A stretch of 64,000 nucleotides of DNA from positions 3,131,501 to 3,195,500 of the forward strand of contig NZ_CP041025.1 of the NCBI RefSeq assembly GCF_006385135.1, written 5' to 3'. The stretch is from Paremcibacter congregatus. GTDB taxonomy: Bacteria; Pseudomonadota; Alphaproteobacteria; Sphingomonadales; Emcibacteraceae. How positions within the stretch are numbered: position 1 is the stretch's first letter; the number at the start of each line of letters is the position of its first letter. Shown one piece after another: positions 36,039 to 45,223 of the stretch. A model generated the notes under the pieces. That model saw only the letters and a program-made list of their open reading frames with translations. It was not told the origin of the DNA and did not search any database. A program made the position numbers and the translations under genes.

Positions 36039-36755
36039 TTATTCACACTGACAGGTGCCGCTGCTTTCGGCTTTGGCGCGATATTCCGTGCGACCACCCT
36101 TCTTGCGATCTTCCAGGTCGTGGATTTTGGCCTTATGTTCGGTATATTTGCAGCGGCTGCTGCCCTTGCATTTGCCGTTACACAGGGCTTCGGCGAGCGT
36201 GCGCGCCTGTTTCGCCGCCTCGGCAGAGGCCTTTTTGGCTGTCGCCTCCCACGGCCCCCACAAGGGGCCCGCACTGGCATCTGCCGGACCGCAATCGGTG
36301 GACTTCGCCGCTAGATCCGGTGCAACCGCTGCAGTCGAACCACCCGGCATCGGAGTTCCCGAGGCGAGATAATAATGCTGAACGATCGTGCCTGAAGACG
36401 CCTTTGGGCGGTCCTGACATTCTTCCATCTCATCAATCACCTCGACATCCGCCTCCCCGATGACCGGGCTGCCGTGGACAGAGAGATGCACGGTGGCGCG
36501 ACTGACCCCACTTGGCCAGTTGACATCAGACCCGGTACCGACACAGCGCCGCGCCGGGATGGTGGCGGGGCCGGCAAATTCCTCAAAAGGACTGTTCGGT
36601 CCTTGGGGAAAGGTCACCGTGAACTGCGACCCTTCACTGGCGTTACTTCTGACATGAAAGATAAGGGTTGATCCGGAGCGAACCCGAACCGGGTTAGGGA
36701 TAATTCGCAGGGACCCATTGGCGAGAATATCCACTTCGACCATAATGAGTGGCAT
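36039..36755 (-). CDS. Cys-rich protein of unknown function
   Basis: 238 residues, not recognised. The start MPLIMVEVDI is supported by AAAGGAAATGCT. No signal peptide or membrane segment. Residues 1-115 look like a beta-sandwich (LRIIPNPVRVRSGSTLIFHV, SQFTVTFPQGPNSPFEEF, RATVHLSVHGSPVIGEADVE), possibly cupredoxin- or Ig-like. A low-complexity Gly/Ala/Pro/Ser middle (about 125-175) is followed by an Ala/Lys helix (KKASAEAAKQARTLAEAL) and a Cys cluster CNGKCKGSSRCKYTEH with a terminal CQC, which could bind metal or form disulfides. It appears monocistronic, between a proline-metabolism operon and a PEP-carboxylase-like gene. No function is proposed. Confidence 0.7.
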   Translation of the reverse strand: MPLIMVEVDILANGSLRIIPNPVRVRSGSTLIFHVRSNASEGSQFTVTFPQGPNSPFEEFAGPATIPARRCVGTGSDVNWPSGVSRATVHLSVHGSPVIGEADVEVIDEMEECQDRPKASSGTIVQHYYLASGTPMPGGSTAAVAPDLAAKSTDCGPADASAGPLWGPWEATAKKASAEAAKQARTLAEALCNGKCKGSSRCKYTEHKAKIHDLEDRKKGGRTEYRAKAESSGTCQCE

Positions 36756-36867
36756 AGCATTTCCTTTCCGCTAAATATTATTTTTTAACGCAGGTTCACG
36801 CAACTGGACAGCAACTGGAAAATATTAGAAGGATCTGAACAATAAATCGGGATCACCCCCCTGTCAA

Positions 36868-36899
36868 TAAAACCTTCCGTACGGCGTACATACGGAAGG
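36868..36899 (-). terminator. Terminator after the PEP-carboxylase-like gene
   Basis: CCTTCCGTA and TACGGAAGG form a 9-bp stem with a 9-base loop; on the minus strand TTTTATT follows. Confidence 0.7.
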
Positions 36900-36928
36900 C
36901 TTCTGTGTAAAGTTATCGGAAAGCTGTT

Positions 36929-39772
36929 TTAGCCAAGCGCCCCGATAAAGGCGGACAGGGACTGTGAAATCTTGCGGATTTGTTCGTAGGTGGTTTCAAT
37001 CTCGTCAAATATCTCTTTATTCTCGTAACGATATCCGTGGGTATCATCCGATTTAAAGCTGATTTTCTCCGGATTTTCCGGGTCGATTTCATAGGCGCCT
37101 TCCAGCGGAAAAATCTCCCGCAGCAACAGCAAGGTCGGGGAAACCTGAAAACGCAAAATCCGCATCACCAGATCATCAACACTGAGCCCCTTGTGATCGC
37201 GGAAACGCGGAATGCGGGTGATCAGCAGGAAAATCTTCTGGATCAACGCCATGCGCATGACATGCAACAGCGTATAATGGCCCCGCTCTTTCCCGCTCAA
37301 TGCATAAGGGGCCTCAACCACGTCCCGCGCCTTCACGGCATCCCGCAGATACATCAGGTCTTCGCGTAAGGTCAGCTCTATCCGGTTCAACCCTTCGAAC
37401 ACGCCATGCTTTTCCATCATTTTCGCCAGGCGCAACATGCGATTATGATCGTGGCTTTCTTCTTCATAGCTTGCCGAATGCATCCAGTACCGCGGCCGGA
37501 ACAGCGACGTATAGGCGCCGAGAAAATCTTCATCGGTCACATCCAGTGCCGCCACGACCAGGGTCATGATATGCTGCAACCGTGGTGATTTACGATACAT
37601 TTTCCAGAAACCGTGACTGTCCAGCGACAGGGCGATACCGATCCCGCCCAGGCTGTTGGCGAGAAACCCCAATTGATGCAGCAGCATGTTATTGGGAATC
37701 GCCCGGATCTGGGACAGTTTTTCGAGCCGGCGACTGACGACCCCTTCATCCTGACGGATGGTCATGCGCGAACCGGAGGGATAAGAAATATCGGTCCCCA
37801 AAATGGAAATCAGGCGCATAAAGTCCGGATTTTGGGAAATGCCATGGTTAAATCCCTTCACTGTCAGGAAAAAATCCAGCGACCAGTCCGTATTGTCATA
37901 GAAAGGGTCCTCGGCCTCACTGACCGGCGTCAGCATATTTTCCATCACCCGCGACAACGTGGCAAAGGCCAGGTCCGGCGTATGCAGCCATAAATAACCG
38001 TCGCCGCCCTGCAGGCTGAATTCCTGTTTATACCGAATGCCGCGACGCTTCATCAAACGACGGGCTTCCGGCGTATGCATATAATTCAGTCGCCCGCCAA
38101 AACCGCCGGGATGCGCCCCGCGCCCGCAGCTTTCACCGCCGGTATCGAAAATCACCAGTTCCACATCATCCAGATCGAATTTCTTCCACAGCATCGCCAC
38201 CTTGATCCGCAGGCGTTCAATGGCAAGGCCCGCCGCCACCTGGCCGAGGTAACGCCCGGCATCGGAATAACCCGCCTGAATACACAGCCGTTTGCGTTTT
38301 TTGACATAGGCAAAATAATGCGGGTTTTCCAGTAATTCCTCAATCACCTCTGCGCCACGCACCAGCGCCTGGTCGGTTTCAAACAACGGCGAGATATCGA
38401 CATGTTCTTCCACCCCGAACAATTTGGCGTAACACAAGGCCGCCAACACGGTAAACGGCGTATCGGATTCGGCAATCAGAAAACGGATCGGCGTATCCGG
38501 ATCAATATATTTCAGGAACTGGGCAACAATCATAAACAGCCTCTTGGCCGTGGTCTGTTCGTGCTGGATCGTTTCATATCCAACGGTTTCAGCCGTGATA
38601 TTTCCCAGCAACTTGCTGGCCGCCGTCATATAACGTCGCCGGCTAGAGGCATCATCCGGATCTTTTTCCAGCGCCACCATTGGCCGGATCGCATTATGCA
38701 GCTGCACCGCATTCAGGCGGAAATGGACATGAGAAATCCCAGCCCGGAAATTGGCAAAAACCGCCCGAAAAACAATCAACTCCTGGGTCTGGGCATCATC
38801 CAGGCTCGCCGCAATCAGATCATCCAGATCTGCAAGAATGGCGGCCGGCAGGTTTTCTCCCCCGGCCCTGGTGCGCGCCATATGCTGGCCAAGCGCCCGC
38901 ACGCTGTCGCTGTCATCTACGGCCTCGTCTCCGGGGATAACCGCAAGGTCATCGGCGAATTGTTGGCCGAGACGAACCAGTTTCTCCGCCACAACCGACG
39001 CTCCCAACAGCTTTTCCCAGCGGTTTTGATAAACCTCGCACTGGCGCAAGGCCATCTGGGTCCGCAGTTTCACGCTGGTCATCCAGGTAATATCATCCCG
39101 GCCATCCACATCGAACCCGACCCAGCTCGCCGCCGACACCAGTTTCAGCTCAATCGCTTTCCAATCGGCCGGATAGGTCGCCCGCGCCACCTCGACCGCG
39201 ACCTCATACAATCGTCCGATCGCATCCTGCAGATTGAGCAGCGCCGTCACCGACTGGTTAAATTCATAGGCAAGCGTCAAACCGGAATCCGGGCGACCTT
39301 CACAGGATTTAATCCGGGTCAATGCCTCTTCTTCACTGAGGCTGCCATCAATCAGCCCCGCCACCAGATCATATTGATCGTGGCTGAACCCAAAGGTCGG
39401 GTGACCGGTGATCACAATTCCCGCCAGTTCCCGATCCACCTGGGCTTGAAATTCGGCGAAATCACGATCCACAGTCAAGGCGGTGAGACAGGTCTTCAGG
39501 CTGGTGCGGTTTTTGTCCGCATCGGTTTCCTGTAAATAGGCTTTGGCCCGACGGCCCCGGCTGACAAAACTGTTGGCGCTCAATTCGTCCAGCATCGTTT
39601 CGATTTCCCCCGCCGGCATATCGCCCGCCTTGATCTGTTTCAACAGGCGATAAGACAACTGCTGATAAGGATTAATCAAGGGCGTTTCCCGACTTAACTG
39701 ACGGCAGGCGTCAAGTTGTTCAACCAAACTCTCAATGGTGTTGGACGGAGAAGCGGCGGATTGATCAGGCAT
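36929..39772 (-). CDS. Divergent phosphoenolpyruvate carboxylase homologue
   Basis: 947 residues, similar in length to PEPC (about 880-970). Several PEPC landmarks remain: GIVITGHPTFGFSHD (usual TAHPTE with the catalytic His), SWVGFDVDGRDDITW (usual GGDRDGNPNVT), CIQAGYSDAGRYLG (usual GYSDSxKDAG), FDTGGESCGRGAHPGG (usual FHGRGGxxGRGGxP), YPSGSRMT and QIRAIPNNMLLHQLG. However, the Lys of the SDSxKDAG motif is Arg, the HGR of the glycine loop is changed, and the conserved C-terminal NTG is absent (ends SAFIGALG). PEPC carboxylates PEP to oxaloacetate; whether this homologue does so is uncertain. pckA, which catalyses the reverse net conversion, is 3.5 kb away. Confidence 0.8.
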   Translation of the reverse strand: MPDQSAASPSNTIESLVEQLDACRQLSRETPLINPYQQLSYRLLKQIKAGDMPAGEIETMLDELSANSFVSRGRRAKAYLQETDADKNRTSLKTCLTALTVDRDFAEFQAQVDRELAGIVITGHPTFGFSHDQYDLVAGLIDGSLSEEEALTRIKSCEGRPDSGLTLAYEFNQSVTALLNLQDAIGRLYEVAVEVARATYPADWKAIELKLVSAASWVGFDVDGRDDITWMTSVKLRTQMALRQCEVYQNRWEKLLGASVVAEKLVRLGQQFADDLAVIPGDEAVDDSDSVRALGQHMARTRAGGENLPAAILADLDDLIAASLDDAQTQELIVFRAVFANFRAGISHVHFRLNAVQLHNAIRPMVALEKDPDDASSRRRYMTAASKLLGNITAETVGYETIQHEQTTAKRLFMIVAQFLKYIDPDTPIRFLIAESDTPFTVLAALCYAKLFGVEEHVDISPLFETDQALVRGAEVIEELLENPHYFAYVKKRKRLCIQAGYSDAGRYLGQVAAGLAIERLRIKVAMLWKKFDLDDVELVIFDTGGESCGRGAHPGGFGGRLNYMHTPEARRLMKRRGIRYKQEFSLQGGDGYLWLHTPDLAFATLSRVMENMLTPVSEAEDPFYDNTDWSLDFFLTVKGFNHGISQNPDFMRLISILGTDISYPSGSRMTIRQDEGVVSRRLEKLSQIRAIPNNMLLHQLGFLANSLGGIGIALSLDSHGFWKMYRKSPRLQHIMTLVVAALDVTDEDFLGAYTSLFRPRYWMHSASYEEESHDHNRMLRLAKMMEKHGVFEGLNRIELTLREDLMYLRDAVKARDVVEAPYALSGKERGHYTLLHVMRMALIQKIFLLITRIPRFRDHKGLSVDDLVMRILRFQVSPTLLLLREIFPLEGAYEIDPENPEKISFKSDDTHGYRYENKEIFDEIETTYEQIRKISQSLSAFIGALG

Positions 39773-39969
39773 AATGGGGTCTCAATTTTTTGTGGCGTTT
39801 ATCCCGGCGAACAGAATAATATTCTACAGGATATAATTTACACCTGCCCTATTACCCTAAAAAGTCAAAAAAACGAAGTAATATTTCGCAATATTGGCCT
39901 ATTGCCTGAAACTTCAGCAGATTTATCTCATAACCATATCCCAGGCACGACACGCCATAATAAAGTACG

Positions 39970-40019
39970 AAAAAAAAGGCTGCAGTCTCTCTTGTGGTGA
40001 GGACTGCAGCCAAGTTTTT
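39970..40019. terminator. Bidirectional terminator
   Basis: GGCTGCAGTC (39977-39986) pairs with GACTGCAGCC (40001-40010). Seven Ts follow on the minus strand and AAGTTTTTT on the plus strand. No annotated gene ends here on either strand, which implies a non-coding transcript on at least one. Confidence 0.75.
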
Positions 40020-40296
40020 TCCACTTCTACGGAGGTATGTTATTTCTGTGTGAAGGAAAATAACATGCTTTGTGGAAACCTCTGATACCGAACATAAAGT
40101 CTATCTTGTGCCGGCTTTTACGACGGGCCTGTGGCATAATCTGGCCGCGCGCCGCTGTATAATACAAAATTTCTATTTTAGCTTTAGCAAAAGAAATCCG
40201 CCTTCGCGAGTGATTGGCGGCAAAGCAACACATATTTACGATAAAGAAAGTAATTGATATTCAGTCGCATTTGCCTTAATTAGATTTCTATGTAAG

Positions 40297-40311
40297 TAAT
40301 AATTATTATTA
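40297..40311. promoter_or_regulatory. AT-rich palindrome upstream of the PepSY gene
   Basis: TAATAAT-T-ATTATTA is a perfect 7-1-7 inverted repeat 32 bases before the ATG at 40343. It resembles Fur-type sites in composition and symmetry, and PepSY membrane proteins are often iron-controlled; not a full Fur-consensus match. Confidence 0.35.
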
Positions 40312-40342
40312 AAATAGAAATATACCGACAATCCAATACGCC

Positions 40343-41437
40343 ATGACCCTACTTCGAAAACTACACCGCTGGCTTGGCCTGTTGATCGGCAGCGTGATTT
40401 TCTTCACCAGCCTGAGCGGCACGATACTCGCCTTTAAACAGGACCTGATACGCCTGTCGATCCCGGGCGAGACACCCGTCTATCGTCCGACTTCGGATAT
40501 TATGGCCGCACAGGCTCTGGCGCAGATCAGTGGGCCCGACACCCGCTATGTCACATTCCCCCAGCCGGGTTCCAATTATTTCATTCATATCACGGCAGAG
40601 CGTCAGGTCTATCATCACCCACAAAGCTTTGCCCCGCTGGAAACGCGTTTCGCGATCCCCGAAATTCTCGCCTTCCTCTCCGACCTGCATATTCATCTTC
40701 TGGCAGGCCATGACGGCGAAACCGTTCTAGGCTTCATCGGGCTCGTTTTAGTATTTCTGATCCTTGGCGGTTTAATTCTGTGGTTTCCGGGCCGACGGGG
40801 CTTTCAGGTGAAAAAGTCCCTGCCCGCCAACCTTAAACGCGGCGCCCTGCTCCATTCCCACCGCAGTTTGGGGGCACTGTCCAGTCTGATGATTCTGCTG
40901 CTGACACTCACCGGGACCGGTCTGATTTTCTATGACACCAGCCGAACGATCCTGCACGGACTCTATCTCACCCCCGGTCCGGCGCCGCGCCGTCCTCCAC
41001 AGGTGACCCCGGTACGAAACAGCGCCCTGCAGCCGTGGTCGGACATTCTCGCCACAGTCCGGCAGGCCCTGCCCGATGGCCACATTACCCGTTATTATGC
41101 CCCCGACACCGCCCAGACGGCGACCGTCAGGTTCCGGCTGCGCTATCCAGAGGACTGGACCCCCAATGGCGGCAGCTATGTTGAGATCAATCCCTATACC
41201 GCCGCTGCGCTCGGCGTGACCGATTATCGTCAGGCGCCGCCCCCGGATCGTCTGGCGCGCAAGTTCTTTCCGCTGCATGCCGGCCATGTAGGCGGGGGGC
41301 TTTATCAAATTCTGATCGCTCTGTCCGGCGTGGCCCTGGCGATGATGATCTTTACCGGCATACTGGCATGGCTTAAATCGAAAAAACGCGCCAAGTTCAA
41401 ACCGTTACGCCCTCAAATCCTGTCAGAAAAGCCATAG
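40343..41437 (+). CDS. PepSY-associated transmembrane protein
   Basis: 364 residues. PepSY_TM architecture: KLHRWLGLLIGSVIFFTSLS as first membrane helix, a periplasmic domain (about 40-125), paired helices around LGFIGLVLVFLILGGLILWF and HRSLGALSSLMILLLTLTGT with the conserved H-R of the family, a second periplasmic segment, and a last helix near GVALAMMIFTGILAWL. Several His residues (LHRWLG, HIHLLAGHDGE, LLHSHRS, LHAGHVGG) are positioned as in predicted haem- or metal-linked reductases. Such proteins are commonly tied to siderophore or ferric-iron reduction near TonB receptors. It is followed 47 bases later by a lipoprotein amidohydrolase. Confidence 0.87.
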   Translation: MTLLRKLHRWLGLLIGSVIFFTSLSGTILAFKQDLIRLSIPGETPVYRPTSDIMAAQALAQISGPDTRYVTFPQPGSNYFIHITAERQVYHHPQSFAPLETRFAIPEILAFLSDLHIHLLAGHDGETVLGFIGLVLVFLILGGLILWFPGRRGFQVKKSLPANLKRGALLHSHRSLGALSSLMILLLTLTGTGLIFYDTSRTILHGLYLTPGPAPRRPPQVTPVRNSALQPWSDILATVRQALPDGHITRYYAPDTAQTATVRFRLRYPEDWTPNGGSYVEINPYTAAALGVTDYRQAPPPDRLARKFFPLHAGHVGGGLYQILIALSGVALAMMIFTGILAWLKSKKRAKFKPLRPQILSEKP

Positions 41438-41484
41438 CCAAGCCCGGCATGGCAAGATATACTCCCTCCCAAGGGAGATACGCA

Positions 41485-43182
41485 ATGCCACCAATTTTCA
41501 AGATTACCGCCGTTTGCCTGAGCTTGGCCCTCTTTGGCTGCGGTACCGACAACAGCCCCCCCGCCGACCAGATCTATCTGGGCGAAATCATTACCATGAA
41601 TGACGCCCAGCCCCGGGCGGAGGCCCTCGCCGTGAAGGATGGACTGATCCTCGCGGTCGGCGACGCCGCAGACGTTCTGAAACACCAGGGGGGCAGCACC
41701 GTCGTTCGCCATTTGGACACGCACGCCATGACGCCGGGATTTATCGACGCCCACGGCCATATGGCCATTTACGCCCTGCTCGACAGTGACCTGAACACCG
41801 CCTCGCCCCCCATTGGACCGGTGACCAGCATACCGGACCTTCTGTCCCGCCTGAAGGCGCATATTAAAGATAACAACCTCGCCGAAGACGCCCTGGTGTT
41901 TTCCTTTGGCTATGACGATTCCCTGCTGGCCGAAAAACGTCACCCGCTCCGCACGGAACTCGACAGTGTGTCCGAGACCCATAAAATCCTGCTGATCCAT
42001 ACCTCCGGTCATCTCGCCGCCGCCAACAGCGCCGCTCTTGCCGCCGCCGGGTTCACGGACGACAGCCCCGACCCCAAAGGCGGCAGCTTGTGGCGCAACA
42101 AGACCACTGGCAAACTGAACGGCATCGTCGATGAACAGGCTGTATTCCGCTTTTTCAGCCTGCTGCAGAAAAGCCCGGAAGACTCGATAAAATCGCTGAT
42201 TAAAGCCGCGCATTATTACGCCAGTTTCGGCATCACCACTGCTCAGGATGGCCAGACCCAGACCGCCGGCTTGAAACTGCTGCGCGGGGCGGCCGCACAA
42301 AACCTGCTTCCGCTTGATGTTGTTTCCTACCCAAAATGGACAGAATATGAGGCCATGATGGCCACCGATACAGTTGCACCGGGACAGTATCAGAACCACG
42401 TCAAATGGGGTGGGGTCAAGATCACCCAGGATGGCTCGCCCCAAGGCAAGACCGCCTATCTGACGCAGCCCTATCATGTGCCGCCCCTTGGCCAGGACGC
42501 CAGCTATCGCGGCCATCCCATCATGCCCCAGGCCGAACTTGATTCCTGGGTCGAAAAAATCTTCGCCGCAGATCAGCAATTGCTGCTGCATTGTAATGGG
42601 GACGCCTGCGCCGACATGATGATCGCGGCCGTGGACATGGCGACTGAAAAGCTCGGCCCCAAGGATCGACGCCCGGTGATGATTCATGCCCAGACCATTC
42701 GCCCGGACCAGATCACACGCCTGAAGGATCTCGGGATCATCCCGTCTTTCTTCGCCGCCCACAGCTTTTATTGGGGGGATTGGCATCGGGACGAGGTTTT
42801 GGGACCTGAACGCGCCGCCCGCATCAGCCCGATGGCAACGGCACAAAAGGCCGGCCTGCACTTCACTCTGCATAATGACGCGCCCGTGGTGCCGCCCAAC
42901 ATTATTTTCCTGATGCATACGGCGATCAACCGCACCACCCGCAGCGGCAAAATCCTTGGCCCCGCAGAACGCATCTCCGCCGAAAGCGCCCTGAAGGCTG
43001 TCACCCTTGATGCCGCCTATCAATATTTCGAGGAAGGCCAGAAAGGGTCGCTTGAGGTCGGGAAACAGGCGGATATGGTGATCCTGTCACAAAACCCGCT
43101 GACCATCGCCCCGGAACGTCTGAAGGATGTCACGGTGCTCGAAACTGTGAATGATGGTAAAAGCATTTACCGCAAAGACTAA
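41485..43182 (+). CDS. Lipoprotein amidohydrolase (amidohydrolase 3 / YtcJ-like)
   Basis: 565 residues from the ATG at 41485 with AAGGGAGATACGCA upstream; the frame is open 12 codons earlier without a ribosome site. A lipoprotein signal ends in LFGC (lipobox), so it is anchored to a membrane on the periplasmic side. Amidohydrolase blocks are MTPGFIDAHGHMAIY (metal HxH), VKITQDGSPQGKTAYL, LLLHCNGDACADMM, VMIHAQTIRPDQI and LHNDAPVVPPNIIFL with the final metal Asp; EVGKQADMVILSQNPL closes the composite domain. Family members cleave amide or ring C-N bonds in varied small molecules; the substrate is unknown. Probably co-transcribed with the PepSY gene. Confidence 0.9.
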   Translation: MPPIFKITAVCLSLALFGCGTDNSPPADQIYLGEIITMNDAQPRAEALAVKDGLILAVGDAADVLKHQGGSTVVRHLDTHAMTPGFIDAHGHMAIYALLDSDLNTASPPIGPVTSIPDLLSRLKAHIKDNNLAEDALVFSFGYDDSLLAEKRHPLRTELDSVSETHKILLIHTSGHLAAANSAALAAAGFTDDSPDPKGGSLWRNKTTGKLNGIVDEQAVFRFFSLLQKSPEDSIKSLIKAAHYYASFGITTAQDGQTQTAGLKLLRGAAAQNLLPLDVVSYPKWTEYEAMMATDTVAPGQYQNHVKWGGVKITQDGSPQGKTAYLTQPYHVPPLGQDASYRGHPIMPQAELDSWVEKIFAADQQLLLHCNGDACADMMIAAVDMATEKLGPKDRRPVMIHAQTIRPDQITRLKDLGIIPSFFAAHSFYWGDWHRDEVLGPERAARISPMATAQKAGLHFTLHNDAPVVPPNIIFLMHTAINRTTRSGKILGPAERISAESALKAVTLDAAYQYFEEGQKGSLEVGKQADMVILSQNPLTIAPERLKDVTVLETVNDGKSIYRKD

Positions 43183-43218
43183 AAAAATCCCCCGCCGGGA
43201 AATTTCCTGGCGGGGGAT
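43181..43218 (-). terminator. Terminator of pckA
   Basis: ATCCCCCGCC and GGCGGGGGAT form a 10-bp stem with a 12-base loop; seven Ts follow on the minus strand. Its T-tract reaches the stop of the convergent amidohydrolase gene. Confidence 0.85.
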
Positions 43219-43238
43219 GGAAACAATTGTGATCAGGG

Positions 43239-45044
43239 TCAGGCTTTTTGCACCCGGTCGAGCGCCTTGTCCTGCTCCTGCTTGATGGCCGGGGGCAGGC
43301 TGTCGCCCAATTTGTCAAACATTACAGACTGATCTTTCACTTCGGCGATGCTGGCGTCCTTTTCAAAGGCCATCAGCTTCCCGAACTGGGCTTCGTTAAA
43401 ATCAAGCCCGGTCCAATTGATATCACCGTAACCGGGACTGCGACCAAATGGCGTTTCTGAACCGCCGGCCGTGCCGTGGACGCTCTTCACGATCCATTCC
43501 AGCACCCGCATGTTCTGACCAAAACCCGGCCAGAGGAATTTGCCGTTTTCGTCTTTGCGGAACCAGTTAACCCGGAAAATTTTCGGCAGATGCGTGACCT
43601 TGCTTTCCATATTCAGCCAATGCTGCCAATAGTCCCCCATATTGTAACCGCAGAAGGGCAACATCGCCATCGGATCGCGTCGAATGCCGACCTGATTGTC
43701 GGCGGCCGCCGTGGCTTCTGATCCCATGGTCGCCGCCATATAGACCCCATGCTGCCAGTCAAAGCTTTGATAGACCAGCGGGAAGACGCTGCTTAAGCGA
43801 CCGCCAAAGATAAAGGCGTCGATCGGAACGCCCTTGGGATTTTCCCATTCCGGATCGATGCTCGGGCATTGGGCGGCGGGTGCGGTGAACCGGGCGTTAG
43901 GGTGAGCGGCGTTGCGGCCACAGCCCGGAGTCCAGTCCTGCCCCTGCCAGTCAATCAGATGGGCTGGCGTCTCATCCGTCATACCTTCCCACCAGACGTC
44001 GCCGTCATCGGTCAGCGCCACATTGGTGAAGATGGTGTTGGATTCCATTGACCGCATGGCCGAAGGGTTCGAGTCCATGGACGTGCCGGGCGCGACGCCA
44101 AAGAATCCTGCTTCCGGGTTAATGGCGTAAAGCCGGCCATCGTCCCCCGGTTTGATCCAGGCGATATCATCGCCAACCGTGCGGATTTTCCAGCCTTCAT
44201 AGCCTTCCGGCGCAATCAGCATGGCGAGGTTCGTTTTACCACAGGCGCTCGGGAAGGCCGCCGCCATGTAGGTTTTCTCGCCTTCCGGGGACTCAAGCCC
44301 GAGAATCAGCATATGCTCGGCCAGCCAGCCTTCGTCTCGCGCCATCGCGGACGCGATACGCAACGCGACACATTTCTTGCCAAGCAGTGCATTACCGCCG
44401 TAGCCGCTGCCATAAGACCAAACAACTTTTTCATCGGGGAAATGTACGATGTAACGGTTTTCCACGTCACAGGGCCAGTCCACATCCGCCTGGCCTTCCG
44501 CGAGGGGATAGCCGACAGAATGCAGACATTTGATAAAGGGTTTATTGCCGAGCACGTCGAGCACAGCGGACCCGATGCGGGCCATGATGCGCATGTTGAC
44601 CACCACATAGGGGGAATCGGACAGCTGCACGCCAATCTGGGCGATATCGGAGCCCAAAGGCCCCATGCTGAAGGGAATGACATAAAGCGTGCGACCACGC
44701 ATGCTGCCTTCGTACAAGCCGGTCATTTCCTGCTTCATGTCGGCGGGGGCGCGCCAGTTGTTGGTCGGTCCGGCGTCTTTTTCTTCTGCGCTACAGATAA
44801 AAGTGCGGTCTTCGGCGCGGGCCACGTCTTTCGGGTCGGAACGGCAGAGAAAGCTGTTAGGGCGTTTGGCGGCATTGAGCGGGATAAACACCCCGGCATC
44901 CACCAGTTCGGCGCAGAGCCGGTCATATTCCTCCTGAGAGCCATCACACCAATAAACATCCTTGGGCTGGCAGAGTTTGGTGACTTCCTCAACCCAGGAC
45001 GCAAGGCCCTGATTCACGACACCTGTCGACATATTATTCATCAT
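43239..45044 (-). CDS. pckA: Phosphoenolpyruvate carboxykinase (GTP type)
   Basis: 601 residues, the length of GTP-dependent PEPCK (about 600) rather than the ATP form (about 540). It converts oxaloacetate and GTP to PEP, CO2 and GDP for gluconeogenesis. The P-loop is [16 protein letters not shown] with the reactive Cys of the GTP class; other blocks are [59 protein letters not shown] and [20 protein letters not shown]. Either of the first two ATGs may start it (AAGGACTA precedes). Gene is monocistronic with a strong terminator. It is the gluconeogenic partner in a region that also holds a PEPC homologue. Confidence 0.97.
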   Translation of the reverse strand: MMNNMSTGVVNQGLASWVEEVTKLCQPKDVYWCDGSQEEYDRLCAELVDAGVFIPLNAAKRPNSFLCRSDPKDVARAEDRTFICSAEEKDAGPTNNWRAPADMKQEMTGLYEGSMRGRTLYVIPFSMGPLGSDIAQIGVQLSDSPYVVVNMRIMARIGSAVLDVLGNKPFIKCLHSVGYPLAEGQADVDWPCDVENRYIVHFPDEKVVWSYGSGYGGNALLGKKCVALRIASAMARDEGWLAEHMLILGLESPEGEKTYMAAAFPSACGKTNLAMLIAPEGYEGWKIRTVGDDIAWIKPGDDGRLYAINPEAGFFGVAPGTSMDSNPSAMRSMESNTIFTNVALTDDGDVWWEGMTDETPAHLIDWQGQDWTPGCGRNAAHPNARFTAPAAQCPSIDPEWENPKGVPIDAFIFGGRLSSVFPLVYQSFDWQHGVYMAATMGSEATAAADNQVGIRRDPMAMLPFCGYNMGDYWQHWLNMESKVTHLPKIFRVNWFRKDENGKFLWPGFGQNMRVLEWIVKSVHGTAGGSETPFGRSPGYGDINWTGLDFNEAQFGKLMAFEKDASIAEVKDQSVMFDKLGDSLPPAIKQEQDKALDRVQKA

Positions 45045-45223
45045 TAGTCCTTCAATTATGATATTTTTTTTATTGCTTATACCGCAGGGGCCCGCCGTAC
45101 TGTCAAGCCTAACATCATGATGAAGTCCAATTAAAACGATTGTATCACAGCCCGTTTCGTAAAATATTTTACCACCACAGCCAAAGACGGCGCCTTAACT
45201 TCCCGGAAACAGTACCTTTTCAC

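Larger units (their letters stand above)
39773..40342. other. 570-base intergenic region with structured sequence
   Basis: No convincing gene. 39773-39969 is the AT-rich upstream region of the PEPC-like gene. 39970-40019 is a bidirectional terminator. 40031-40083 folds as a nested hairpin: AGGT/ACCT outside and ATGTTATTT (40037-40045) with AAATAACAT (40058-40066) inside. TATAAT occurs at 40158-40163 and a palindrome at 40297-40311. A 68-codon minus-strand frame (40027-40233) has no coding character that I can recognise. Confidence 0.6.

Noticed and set aside
40027-40233. Minus-strand frame of 68 codons before the PEPC-like gene
   Set aside because: Basic, Tyr/His-rich product with no family features; the region is better described as structured non-coding DNA.
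41413-43023. Minus-strand frame of 536 codons
   Set aside because: Shadow of the amidohydrolase; the plus strand has a lipobox, metal motifs and a ribosome site.
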